From Candidatus Poribacteria bacterium (GTDB lineage Bacteria; Poribacteria; WGA-4E; WGA-3G), in the NCBI GenBank assembly GCA_012270865.1, contig JAAXHL010000016.1, forward strand, positions 1-64,000: a DNA stretch of 64,000 bases. The letters are read 5' to 3'. Within the stretch, counting starts at the first letter, position 1, and each line of letters begins with the position of its first letter. The position numbers and the translations under genes were made by a program. Below the pieces are notes generated by a model. The model was not told the origin of the DNA. It ran no database searches and was given only the letters and a program-made list of their open reading frames with translations. Of the stretch, positions 36,316-44,659 are shown piece by piece.

Positions 36316-37809
36316 TCAACTTCCATTGAACGCCAAAATCTTCTTAATCTTACCCGGTTGCGCCCAATTGCACTTACCTGCACCGTTGAGTTGCCGTAAC
36401 AGCGTCGGAATCTCTGGATTCTCCAATGCTGTCTTAATTTGTTGTGCTTCACATTCAGACCAACACGGAATAAATGCGTGCATCGCCTGATTGCCTTGCC
36501 ACATCTGTCCCTCTACACTGCTCAGCACTATCGGCGTAAAATCGCTTTTCCCGTACGCCTGCCAGATTACCTTGAAAGGTGCGAACGCATACGGACCCAC
36601 ACCTAACAGTGTCCACCAATTGCCTTTATTAATTGCAGATCGGAGGAGTGTGCCTTTCCTTGCTTGTAACACATCTTGGACGTTTTGAAGATATTCTTTT
36701 AATGGGTCCCATTCCGTGATTTGATGCCATGTCAGCGGTTTTCCGGTTTGCTGGTGATACGGTAACAGGATCCATTTATGCGGTAATAGTGTATTTTGTC
36801 GCCATATCTCTTTTGTCGCAAGTGGATACAGGAACTGTTCGGGAAGATGCGACGGTTTGTGATCAAAGATGAAAACGCTGTTCGCGCCGCAGGTATTCAC
36901 ACCTTGACGCGGTTTTTGTTCTGATGAGAGTCTAATTTCAAATGTTGTGTCTATATTTAATTCGTCAAGGTCTTTGACAATCCGCCACGGGTCTGTCGGT
37001 TCCTTGAGTGGTAATGCCTTATGCGCAACCCATTCGCCATCGAACTCCTTGAAATAAGAAACTGGGAAATCCTGTCGTTTGTCTCCTCGAAATCTTGCAC
37101 AGCAATACGATGTCCCGACACCCTCAAACACCTTCGTTGAAGTGAATTCATAGACGGTATCTACGGCAAAATCTCGGTGGGAATCAACACCATTTAGCGA
37201 ATCTTTGGCACGATAGTTTCTAAACCCACTATGGGCACCGTCGCCGAAAAACAGAGAGGTCGGAAGATAGAAGTATCCAACGCCGTTCTTTTTGAGTAGT
37301 CTTCCCAGAGCCACCTTCAGCACCAATGCAGCGATATCCGTCCGTGAGGAGCCCAAAAGCACCTGTTGTTTGTCGGGTACAAGTCCTTCAGCAAGGAAAA
37401 AGGGTTTCAGGCGAGTTTTGTACGCTGTCGGTAAATCTCCGAAGTTTGACCACGGTGGGTTGCCGATGAGAATGTCGTATTTCTTTTCATGTGCCTCGGT
37501 GATAACATCTTGGCAGAAGATTTGAGAGGTCGGGAAATCAATACCGAACTCGCGTTTGACGTTTTCTCTAAACGCCTCCAGATGCGACGGGACGATCTCA
37601 ATAAGCGTCAATCGTGAGAGCCGTTCAGGGGTCATCGGGACACCCTTTTGCCGTGCGATACGGAGCATTGCGAGTGGGAACGCGCCCTGTCCAGCAGTCG
37701 GATCGCAGACATGCGCCCCGTCAAGCCATGCGTCAAAGATATGCCACTTATTGATGAGCCATTCCGCCCATTCTAAAGGCGTGAAAACCTGTCCAATCTG
37801 TTTTTCCAT
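36316..37809 (-). CDS. Orphan N6-adenine DNA methyltransferase, Eco57I/TaqI-like
   Basis: A 497-residue gamma-class DNA methyltransferase. SAM motif I reads VCDPTAGQGAFPLAML (about 34-49), preceded by the typical QVFTPLEWAEWL; the catalytic NPPW (about 119-122) follows ILIG. The C-terminal half is a target-recognition region with many aromatic residues. Order motif I then NPPW is that of M.TaqI/Eco57I enzymes, which methylate adenine N6. No nuclease gene lies beside it: one side is the LamG gene, the other the divergent deacetylase. It may be a solitary methylase or the remains of a restriction system. Confidence 0.83.
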   Translation of the reverse strand: MEKQIGQVFTPLEWAEWLINKWHIFDAWLDGAHVCDPTAGQGAFPLAMLRIARQKGVPMTPERLSRLTLIEIVPSHLEAFRENVKREFGIDFPTSQIFCQDVITEAHEKKYDILIGNPPWSNFGDLPTAYKTRLKPFFLAEGLVPDKQQVLLGSSRTDIAALVLKVALGRLLKKNGVGYFYLPTSLFFGDGAHSGFRNYRAKDSLNGVDSHRDFAVDTVYEFTSTKVFEGVGTSYCCARFRGDKRQDFPVSYFKEFDGEWVAHKALPLKEPTDPWRIVKDLDELNIDTTFEIRLSSEQKPRQGVNTCGANSVFIFDHKPSHLPEQFLYPLATKEIWRQNTLLPHKWILLPYHQQTGKPLTWHQITEWDPLKEYLQNVQDVLQARKGTLLRSAINKGNWWTLLGVGPYAFAPFKVIWQAYGKSDFTPIVLSSVEGQMWQGNQAMHAFIPCWSECEAQQIKTALENPEIPTLLRQLNGAGKCNWAQPGKIKKILAFNGS

Positions 37810-37858
37810 TTTGGTTAAAGGATACCTGTTGTCTTGAATTCATGCAACGATATTTAAC

Positions 37859-37887
37859 TTGATAATAGACTTAGAACACATTATAAT
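37859..37887 (+). promoter_or_regulatory. Probable promoter of the deacetylase gene
   Basis: TTGATA at 37859-37864 and TATAAT at 37882-37887 are spaced 17 bases apart. The expected leader is about 107 bases and includes a tiny frame, ATG AGC AAG CTC TGA, with no evident role. Confidence 0.65.
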
Positions 37888-38000
37888 TAGAGCAGTATCC
37901 CATCTATAACGAGTGAATTATGAGCAAGCTCTGATCTTCCGACTTCAGCCCGTAAATAACGAACACGTCCAGCAAGAACAATTTGGACTCAAACACGATT

Positions 38001-38948
38001 ATGACACAAAAAACAGGATTCTCCTATCATCCAGACTACCTTAACCACGATACCGGTCCGGGACACCCTGAACGACCGGATCGGTTACGTGCGAGTTTGG
38101 CAGCACTTCAGCAGAGTGATGTGTGGGAGCAGCTACACCGCATTGAACCGACTCCAGCAAGCGTGGAGCAGATCGCATACACCCATAATCCTGCCTATAG
38201 CGAACATATCCGACTGCACTGTGAACGAGAGATTCCACTCACTTACGACACAACTGTTTGTCATGAATCGTTTGAGATTGCGCTGCTTTCGACAGGCGGA
38301 GTCCTACGTGCAGCGGACGCTGTCGCGACGGGTGTCGTTCAAAACGCTTTTGCGATGGTACGTCCGCCAGGACACCACGCCACACCCGGGCAGAGTATGG
38401 GGTTCTGTCTGTTTAACAACATCGCTGTGACGGCGCGTTATCTTCAGCGAGAGCACGGTATCGGGAAAGTTGCGATTGTTGATTGGGATGTCCATCACGG
38501 CAACGGGACGCAGGATATTTTTTACGAAGATGAATCGGTTTTCTTTTTTTCTATCCACCAATCGCCGCTCTATCCGGGTACAGGTTCAAGTCGCGAGCGG
38601 GGTAGCGGAAAAGCACACGGCACCACGCTAAACGTGCCGGTCCCTACCGGAAGTGGAGACGACGCATACATCAAAGTCTTTACAGATATTCTTATACCGG
38701 CACTCCGAGACTTCGCACCAGAAATTCTGTTAATCTCTGCGGGTTTCGACGCGCACTATCTCGATCCGCTTGCCGGAACTGAGGTCACAGCAGACGGGTT
38801 CGCCACACTTACAGACTTGATGCTTGCATTTGCCGAAGAGGCTATATCGGGGCGCGTTGTCTCAGCGTTGGAAGGCGGTTATAGTTTAGAAGGTATCTCT
38901 GAATCTGTCGTGGCACATGTTGAGCGGTTGGCGCAGGCGTGCGATTGA
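38001..38948 (+). CDS. Histone-deacetylase-family (AcuC/acetylpolyamine hydrolase-like) protein
   Basis: A 315-residue zinc hydrolase of the arginase/deacetylase fold. It shows PGHPERPDRL (about 19-28), GHHATPGQSMGFCLFNN (about 126-142), IVDWDVHHGNGTQD (about 161-174) with the metal Asp and His, SAGFDAH (about 252-258) with the second metal Asp, and the final EGGY. Bacterial members remove acetyl groups from acetoin-pathway acetyl-CoA synthetase, polyamines or proteins; the substrate is not fixed by sequence. The ATG at 38001 is preferred over a TTG six codons upstream, though no clear Shine-Dalgarno exists. Confidence 0.85.
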   Translation: MTQKTGFSYHPDYLNHDTGPGHPERPDRLRASLAALQQSDVWEQLHRIEPTPASVEQIAYTHNPAYSEHIRLHCEREIPLTYDTTVCHESFEIALLSTGGVLRAADAVATGVVQNAFAMVRPPGHHATPGQSMGFCLFNNIAVTARYLQREHGIGKVAIVDWDVHHGNGTQDIFYEDESVFFFSIHQSPLYPGTGSSRERGSGKAHGTTLNVPVPTGSGDDAYIKVFTDILIPALRDFAPEILLISAGFDAHYLDPLAGTEVTADGFATLTDLMLAFAEEAISGRVVSALEGGYSLEGISESVVAHVERLAQACD

Positions 38949-38980
38949 AAACCTCGTCGTTGAGATTGCAATCCGTTAAG

Positions 38981-39703
38981 TCACGGTGTATTTTTCGGTT
39001 TCTTCCCGACGTGGATTGCGACGATTCCGAATGTTTTTCGATGGTACTCCACATCTGTCAATCCACACGCTTCCATCACCTCTTTCAAGGCATCGCAGTC
39101 CGGAAATTTCATGACAGAACGCGGGAGATACCCGTAAGCGTCATCTTTGTTCCGAGAGATGAGGTTTCCGAGAAACGGTAACACCTTGGTGAAATAAAAA
39201 TAGTAGAGACTCCGAAAGAGTGGGTTTACGGGTTGTGTGAACTCTAAAATCACGACTCTACCACCGGGGACAGCGACACGCGTCATCTCGCGTATCCCGA
39301 TCTCCAAATCTGAGACGTTCCGAATACCGAAACCGACAGAGACAACGTCAAACGTATTGTCTAAAAACGGAAGGGTGAGCGTATCTGCTGCCAAGAAGTT
39401 TGTAGTGCGGTCGGAAACCGCACCTACCGGTTGTTGAAGTTTCCGATCACCGATAACGAGCATCTCGAAACAGAAGTCTGAGCCGATAACGAAACCGTCT
39501 GTGTCCAATTTATCGGTGTATGCAAGCGCGAGTTCACCGGTGCCGGTGCAAACATCTAACACCTTGCTTGACGGTTTGACTTCACTTATCCTGACAGTCT
39601 CTTGTCGCCAGATTTTGTCGCGCTTGAGGCTTAAAAGCGAGTTGAGAAAGTCGTAATGCTTCGCGATGGCAGAGAATAGATTTTTTATCCGATGTGCCTG
39701 CAT
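38981..39703 (-). CDS. ubiE/menG: Quinone-biosynthesis C-methyltransferase
   Basis: A 240-residue SAM methyltransferase of the UbiE/MenG family, the C-methylation step of ubiquinone or menaquinone synthesis. Motif I is VLDVCTGTGELAL (48-60); the family block FGIRNVSD lies at about 128-135 and the second signature EFTQP near 157. Start context is weak but the N-terminal IAKHYDFLNSLLS is the normal family start. Residues ~90-101 (QPVGAVSDRTTN) form an extra stretch between RKL and FLAAD that is coded by a palindromic repeat; normal family members have only a few residues here. It is convergent with the deacetylase and has no quinone-pathway neighbour. Confidence 0.88.
   Translation of the reverse strand: MQAHRIKNLFSAIAKHYDFLNSLLSLKRDKIWRQETVRISEVKPSSKVLDVCTGTGELALAYTDKLDTDGFVIGSDFCFEMLVIGDRKLQQPVGAVSDRTTNFLAADTLTLPFLDNTFDVVSVGFGIRNVSDLEIGIREMTRVAVPGGRVVILEFTQPVNPLFRSLYYFYFTKVLPFLGNLISRNKDDAYGYLPRSVMKFPDCDALKEVMEACGLTDVEYHRKTFGIVAIHVGKKPKNTP
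39405..39430. repeat. Palindromic repeat inserted in the ubiE/menG coding region
   Basis: GTGCGGTCGGAAACCGCAC followed by CTACCGG is the core hairpin of the repeat at 59731-59752 (GTGCGGTTCCAAACCGCAC then CTACCGG) and resembles the 35-bp unit at 15841. Here it is in frame and codes for about residues 92-100. Confidence 0.7.
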
Positions 39704-39744
39704 TAGTGATTTTTCGCTTTGATTTTGAGAACAGGTTCGTAGTC

Positions 39745-39838
39745 GTGCGATTCATCGCACGTCAAAAAGTCAACAACGGGCAATGAATTTCCCTACTACA
39801 AACAGAATCTCCATGAAACGACGGGCAATGAATTGCCC
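39745..39838. repeat. Three mini-hairpins between pheT and ubiE
   Basis: GTGCGATTCATCGCAC (39745-39760), GGGCAATGAATTTCCC (39778-39793) and GGGCAATGAATTGCCC (39823-39838) share one form: six-base arms around TTCA/TGAA. The last two are followed by the same CTACTACAAACAGA segment, making a 34-bp direct repeat 44 bases apart. It fills much of the 157-bp gap. Confidence 0.65.
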
Positions 39839-39860
39839 TACTACAAACAGATTCCCTCAT

Positions 39861-42257
39861 CTACATCCGTAATTCGGCACCGAGTTCCTGATTGAGGCGT
39901 TTGACAATCTTATCGTGAAGGGCATTCACTGCTTTGTCGGTCAAGGTCTCGGCTGCGGAGTGGTAGACAATCGCATAAGCGAGACTCTTCTTGCCTTCCG
40001 GGACCTGTTCACCTTCATAGACATCGAACAGACGGACGGATTCGACCCATTCGCCACCGGCTTTATAGATGAGTTCTGTCGGCATATCCGATAATGTCTC
40101 TTTATCCACGATAATAGCGAGGTCGCGTTCAACCTTGGGGTAGACCGAGATCGGTTCAAAACGTTTGGCGAATATCGCAGCGTCTGTTAAAGCCTCCACG
40201 TCAAAATCGAAGAGGTACGCCTTATAAGGTAGGTCGTAGTTTTCGAGAACCTCTGGATGCGCCTCCCCGAAGATGCCGATTTGTCTATCGCCGAGCAGGA
40301 CGGCTGCGTTGCGACCGGGATGGAACGTCGGTGCGTCCGTTTTCTGCAACGTATAATCAGAGATACCGCAGACCTCAAGTACGCCTTCTACGAGTCCTTT
40401 GATATCGTAGAAGTCTGGCTGTCGGTACGGATTACTGTACACGCCGTCCCCAACCTGTCCAGCAAGGACACCACTCACCCGTTCCGGTTCCTGCTGTTCA
40501 CCGTTACGAATAAAGACGCTTCCTATCTCAAAGAGTGCGATGGTGTCTATCTGGTGATTACGGTTACGTTGTGCATTATCAAGTAACCCCGGTAATAAGG
40601 TCGTGCGGAGTACAGACATTTCGGGACTCAGTGGATTTTGTAATGGCAAGGCATTGCGAAGGGGATTGTCCGCAGCGAGACGGATCTTATCGAAACTGCT
40701 TGGATCAGAGAAACTGTAGTTGATCGCTTCCATCATTCCGGCGGCAAGAAGAAACTGTTTTATATGCCTGCGGACCTCTACCTTCGGATCAGGTGCCGGG
40801 ACAGGAATATCGCCTTTCGGCAGTGTCGTCGGGATGTTATCATAGCCGTAGACGCGTGCGATCTCCTCGATAAGGTCTATCTCACGGGTAATGTCAGACC
40901 TAAACGTCGGTACAGTAACCTGATGGACACTCTCAGAGTTCCTTACAGCGAAACCGAGACGCGTTAGGATTTCTTCCATCGTTGCCGCCTTGATTTCGGT
41001 TCCCAGGACGAAGTTGACGCGTTTTGGACGGAGTTGAATCTCGGTGAGGGGCTGCTCTCCCGGATAGACATCAACGATCCCTTTACAGATTGTACCGCCT
41101 GCCAACTCGGTGATGAGTTCCGCAGCGCGATCGAGTGCAGCGAGGACGATACCGGGATCCGCGCCGCGTTCAAATCTGTACGATGCCTCCGTGCTCATCC
41201 CTAACGCCTTTGCAGTCGCGCGGATGCTCGACGGATTGAAATAGGCACTCTCTAACAACACGTCACACGTCGCTTCCGTAATCTCGGAATCGTATCCGCC
41301 CATAACGCCTGCGAGTGCGACAGGTTTTTCAGCATCGGCAATCACAAGCATATCAGAAGTAAGTTCACGCGCGACTTCATCAAGCGTTGTCAATTTTTCA
41401 CCCGCGATTGCACGCCGCACGACGATCCGATTTTCCGAAAGTTTGTGGTAATCGAAAGCGTGAAGCGGTTGTCCATATTCCATTAAAACAAAGTTCGTAA
41501 TATCGACGATGTTATTAATCACGCCAATACCGACGGATTCGAGTCGCTGTTGTAACCACGCCGGGGATTGTCCAATTTTAACGCCTCGGATAACCCGTGC
41601 AGCATAACGCGGACAGAGGTCTGGAGCCTCAATCGTTACAGAGGTAGTCTCTCGGATGTCGGTTTCGTCTTCGTTGAAGTCAACTTGTGGGAGTTTTAGG
41701 GGGTTGCCTGTCTCTGCCCGGATTTCTCGGGCGACACCGATAAGGCTGAGACAGTCCGGACGGTTCGGTGTAATCTCAAGTTCAAACACGGTATCGTTCA
41801 ATCCTAAAGCCGTCGCAAGCGGTGTACCGACCGATATATCTGTCGAGAGTTCCATCAGACCTGCGGCATCTTCCGAGAGTGTTAATTCTTTTTCGGAGCA
41901 GAGCATCCCTTGTGAAGTTTCGCCGCGTAGTTTGGCACGCTTGATTGTCAGACCGATGGGCAGCGTCGCACCGATCAGCGCGACGGGTGCGTGCATCCCT
42001 TCTCGAACATTCGGTGCTCCACAAACAATCTGGAGTTCTTCGGTCTCGCCGATGTCTACCTGACAAAGGACGAGTTTATCGGCATTCGGATGCGGCCTGA
42101 CAGAACTAACGCTGCCGACAACCACACCTTCAAGTTCAGCACCGGGTTGCTTAACTGATTCAACCTCAATGCCTAACATTGTTAGCCGATCAGCGAGTTC
42201 GCTCGCCGAGAATTCAAAGTCTATATAATTTTTTAGCCAATTTAGGGTTACGTTCAT
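39861..42257 (-). CDS. pheT: Phenylalanine--tRNA ligase beta subunit
   Basis: A 798-residue beta subunit that pairs with PheS as an alpha2-beta2 enzyme charging tRNA-Phe. The N-terminal tRNA-binding OB-fold (about 40-155, with GVVVGSV and NADKLVLCQVD), B3/B4 editing domain (about 200-380, with ITPNRPDCLS at the entrance), B5 domain (about 400-470), a catalytic-like core and a ferredoxin-like anticodon-binding domain at the end (about 705-798, YPKVERDLAI) are all present. Length is normal. AAAGG precedes the ATG. It follows pheS by 134 bases, a gap filled by a TIR-bounded repeat, and is last in infC-rpmI-rplT-pheST. Confidence 0.95.
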   Translation of the reverse strand: MNVTLNWLKNYIDFEFSASELADRLTMLGIEVESVKQPGAELEGVVVGSVSSVRPHPNADKLVLCQVDIGETEELQIVCGAPNVREGMHAPVALIGATLPIGLTIKRAKLRGETSQGMLCSEKELTLSEDAAGLMELSTDISVGTPLATALGLNDTVFELEITPNRPDCLSLIGVAREIRAETGNPLKLPQVDFNEDETDIRETTSVTIEAPDLCPRYAARVIRGVKIGQSPAWLQQRLESVGIGVINNIVDITNFVLMEYGQPLHAFDYHKLSENRIVVRRAIAGEKLTTLDEVARELTSDMLVIADAEKPVALAGVMGGYDSEITEATCDVLLESAYFNPSSIRATAKALGMSTEASYRFERGADPGIVLAALDRAAELITELAGGTICKGIVDVYPGEQPLTEIQLRPKRVNFVLGTEIKAATMEEILTRLGFAVRNSESVHQVTVPTFRSDITREIDLIEEIARVYGYDNIPTTLPKGDIPVPAPDPKVEVRRHIKQFLLAAGMMEAINYSFSDPSSFDKIRLAADNPLRNALPLQNPLSPEMSVLRTTLLPGLLDNAQRNRNHQIDTIALFEIGSVFIRNGEQQEPERVSGVLAGQVGDGVYSNPYRQPDFYDIKGLVEGVLEVCGISDYTLQKTDAPTFHPGRNAAVLLGDRQIGIFGEAHPEVLENYDLPYKAYLFDFDVEALTDAAIFAKRFEPISVYPKVERDLAIIVDKETLSDMPTELIYKAGGEWVESVRLFDVYEGEQVPEGKKSLAYAIVYHSAAETLTDKAVNALHDKIVKRLNQELGAELRM

Positions 42258-42272
42258 TTGTCAAAACCTTTG

Positions 42273-42390
42273 ATAGTTATCAACTGTCAGAGTGAAGATT
42301 CATCAGACTTCGATAGTCAGTTGACGGACATTATAGTTGTAGCCATTACGCTACCTACCATAAGTCTCCTTACTGATAACTGAAAGCTAT
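42273..42390. repeat. TIR-bounded CAGTT-type repeat between pheS and pheT
   Basis: ATAGTTATCAACTGTCAG at the left and, on the opposite strand, ATAGCTTTCAGTTATCAG at the right form inverted ends about 118 bp apart. The right end abuts the pheS stop codon at 42392. Related to 2001-2127 and 19946-20021. Confidence 0.65.
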
Positions 42391-42391
42391 T

Positions 42392-43408
42392 TTAAAACTG
42401 ACGCAAGAAACGCAGATCGCTCTCGTAGAGGGTACGGATGTCTGGAATGTGGAATTGGAGGTTCGCGATTCGTTCGACCCCCATACCGAAGGCGAATCCG
42501 GTAACTTCGTCGGGGTCGTAGTTTACGGCTTCAAATACGGCGGGATCAACGGCACCGGCACCCAAGATTTCGACCCATCCCGTGCCGCCGCAACTCCGAC
42601 ACCCTTTGCCTTGACACACAGCGCAGGAGATGTCCACCTCCGCACTCGGTTCCGTGAACGGGAAGAAATGCGGACGGAAACGCATTTGGGTTTTATCGCC
42701 GAACATCTGCCGGGCAAAGGAGGTCAAGATTCCCTTGAGTTCGCTAAAAGTAGCGTGCTTGTCTACGAGCAGCCCTTCCACCTGATGGAACATCGGCGTG
42801 TGCGAGACATCGTAATCTACACGATAGCATTTCCCCGGCACGATGATACGGACCGGCGGTTTCTGGTTTTCCATCGCGCGAATCTGGACGGGTGAGGTGT
42901 GCGTCCGTAAAAGGTGTCCGTCTGTCAGGTAAAAGGTATCGTGTAAATCGCGGGCAGGGTGGTCTGCGGGTGTGTTCAAGGCATCGAAGTTGTAATACTC
43001 GGTCTCAATGTCGGGACCCGTTACGACTTCAAATCCCATCTGTCGGAATATCGCCTCAATGCGTTCCAAGGTTTGCATCACCGGATGTGCTTTCCCGTAG
43101 GCAGGCTTGCGCCCTGGAAGTGTGATGTCAACGGATTCCGCCGCAAGTTGCTGTTCTTGTTGTTGGCGATGCAGTGTCTGTGTTGTCTCTTCAAACGCTG
43201 CGGTAAGCCTCGCGCGCACCTCATTGGCGAGTTTCCCGATTTCCGGACGCTCCTCTTTGGACAGTTTGCCCATGCCTTTCATGACTTCTGTCAATTTTCC
43301 TCTACGTCCGAAGTATGTAATCCTGAGCGATTCAAGCATGTCCGGCGTTTTAACGTCTTTTAGAGCTGCGAGTGCTTCTGCCTGAATCGCCTGTAATTCT
43401 GCTTTCAT
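42392..43408 (-). CDS. pheS: Phenylalanine--tRNA ligase alpha subunit
   Basis: A 338-residue class II catalytic subunit. It has an N-terminal coiled coil (about 1-90), motif 1 around HPVMQTLERIEAIF (about 107-120), motif 2 with SHTPMFHQVEGL (about 206-217) and motif 3 with GFAFGMGVERIANL (about 304-317). A C-x2-C...C-x2-C segment (CAVCQGKGCRSCGG, about 261-274) is a small zinc-like loop present in many bacterial PheS. The start codon follows CCGCGAAGGAAAATTT, the same Shine-Dalgarno-bearing motif as the leader repeats at 21 and 57 kb. Expression should be controlled by the T-box leader directly upstream. Confidence 0.95.
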   Translation of the reverse strand: MKAELQAIQAEALAALKDVKTPDMLESLRITYFGRRGKLTEVMKGMGKLSKEERPEIGKLANEVRARLTAAFEETTQTLHRQQQEQQLAAESVDITLPGRKPAYGKAHPVMQTLERIEAIFRQMGFEVVTGPDIETEYYNFDALNTPADHPARDLHDTFYLTDGHLLRTHTSPVQIRAMENQKPPVRIIVPGKCYRVDYDVSHTPMFHQVEGLLVDKHATFSELKGILTSFARQMFGDKTQMRFRPHFFPFTEPSAEVDISCAVCQGKGCRSCGGTGWVEILGAGAVDPAVFEAVNYDPDEVTGFAFGMGVERIANLQFHIPDIRTLYESDLRFLRQF

Positions 43409-43465
43409 ATTTTAAATTTTCCTTCGCGGATAATGAATCCATTTCACTGACAACCGATAACCAAC

Positions 43466-43528
43466 AAAAAACGCCTATCATTTCGCTCCCTAAAGGTTAA
43501 TTCCCTTCTGGGGACGAAAGCAATAGGC
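43466..43528 (-). terminator. T-box-controlled intrinsic terminator
   Basis: On the minus strand GCCTATTGCTTTCGTCCC pairs, with wobbles, with GGGAGCGAAATGATAGGC and is followed by GTTTTTTG. Its 5' arm follows the T-box sequence, so antiterminator and terminator can exclude each other. Confidence 0.8.
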
Positions 43529-43595
43529 ATCAACTTCCGCGGTACCACCCCGCTTGGTAAATTTCTTATTGAAATTTACCCGCTTCATTATCTTC

Positions 43596-43717
43596 AGGAC
43601 TTATGCAAAATATGGGCATTCTGTCTATTACGCCATCAGAAGTTGTAGACATCTATGGTATCTATCAACTCTCCAGATTGCACAAACTAACAGTTTATGC
43701 TACAGTGCGTAAGTCCT
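43596..43717. repeat. GGACTTACGC-ended MITE-like element inside the T-box leader
   Basis: It starts AGGACTTATGCA and ends TGCGTAAGTCCT (one mismatch in the 12-base ends). The right-hand CACAAACTAACAGTTTATGC segment is that of type A. Its interior is otherwise diverged. It lies between Stem I and Stem III of the T-box. Confidence 0.8.
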
Positions 43718-43871
43718 AATGTTTTCAAATAGCTCGGGGATGAAATTCGGCTATTGCTCCCAAAACCGCGCTTTCAGCCGATGACGCGGTCTCTCTATTT
43801 GAGAGGTCTCAACAGCTTACGTTGTGTCCCTTCATCGCCTTCCGATATACAGATTTACAGTGATTGCGCTG

Positions 43872-44219
43872 TTACCCTTTCGCGAGGGCGACGAGTTGAC
43901 CGAAGCCGGCTTCGTCATTAACAGCAATATCAGCGAGAACTTTCCTGTCGAGTTCGATTCCAGCGGTTTTCAATCCGTGTATGAACCGGCTATAGGTGAG
44001 TCCGTGCAATCTGGCGGCAGCGTTAATTCTGGCGATCCAGAGTCGCCGAAAGTCGCGTTTCCGTGCGCGACGGTGCGCGTAGGCGTGGTTCCAACCTTTC
44101 TGGACGGCTTCTGTAGCGGTGCGTTTAAGGTTGTTCCGTCCGCCGCGATAGCCTTTGGAATGCTTGAGCATCCGACTCCGCCGTTTACGACGTACATTCC
44201 CTGTTTTTACTCGTGCCAT
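43872..44219 (-). CDS. rplT: 50S ribosomal protein L20
   Basis: A 115-residue, strongly basic protein of normal L20 length. The N-terminal [27 protein letters not shown] (split here as [13 protein letters not shown] and SKGYRGGR) is the rRNA-binding tail and the C-terminal globular half contains [16 protein letters not shown]20 is an early 23S assembly protein and in many bacteria represses its own operon. It sits 97 bases after rpmI, in the order infC-rpmI-rplT. Confidence 0.96.
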   Translation of the reverse strand: MARVKTGNVRRKRRSRMLKHSKGYRGGRNNLKRTATEAVQKGWNHAYAHRRARKRDFRRLWIARINAAARLHGLTYSRFIHGLKTAGIELDRKVLADIAVNDEAGFGQLVALAKG

Positions 44220-44316
44220 TTACAACTCCTACTTCGCGATCAACAGGAATATCCGAGATCGCATCCACGATTTCGCCTGCGGACATACGACTGCGTCCGC
44301 TTTTCTGGCGATCCTT

Positions 44317-44511
44317 CTACTTATGAATTAGACGTTTTAAGCGTTTCTCATTGCTCGGGTCAACAAGGGTTGATTGCCGCAATCTACGTTTCTGTTTTGC
44401 TGATTTAGAAATAAATAGGTGGCCAGCATAAGCGCGATTGCGACGGATTTTGCCTTTCGCCGTGAATTTGAAACGTTTTGCCGCGCCTTTATGTGTTTTC
44501 ATTTTCGGCAT
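44317..44511 (-). CDS. rpmI: 50S ribosomal protein L35
   Basis: A 64-residue, very basic protein with the family start MPKMKTHKGAAKRFK and the core HLFISKSAKQKRRLR. Length is normal. AGGAAG precedes the ATG. It stands between infC and rplT as in most bacteria, 148 bases after infC. Confidence 0.96.
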   Translation of the reverse strand: MPKMKTHKGAAKRFKFTAKGKIRRNRAYAGHLFISKSAKQKRRLRQSTLVDPSNEKRLKRLIHK

Positions 44512-44659
44512 CAGAACTTCCTCTTTCTGTCCGATGGGACAGCAAACTTTAGATTATAGCTTCGGGGCACCTACGATTTTGCCGTAAAATATCTGGACAA
44601 AACCGCGAATGCGTGTTAGTAACAAACGCGCTCCTACACGCGAGTGCAACGACAAGACG

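Larger units (their letters stand above)
43466..43840 (-). promoter_or_regulatory. T-box leader of pheST (UUC specifier), interrupted by a repeat element
   Basis: On the minus strand the region shows T-box architecture. Stem I lies at about 43735-43840. Its 5' side has GATGAAGGGACA and its 3' side has GAAT-TTC-A-TCCC, placing a UUC phenylalanine specifier at 43742-43744. Stem III is the near-perfect hairpin GGTAAATTTC/AGAAATTTACC at 43555-43580. The T-box sequence GGGGTGGTACCGCGG lies at 43537-43551, with TGGT fitting an ACCA tRNA end. A terminator stem plus T run follows at 43466-43528. Uncharged tRNA-Phe should favour the antiterminator and pheST transcription. A 122-bp GGACTTACGC element occupies 43596-43717, where Stem II would be. 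Confidence 0.88.
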
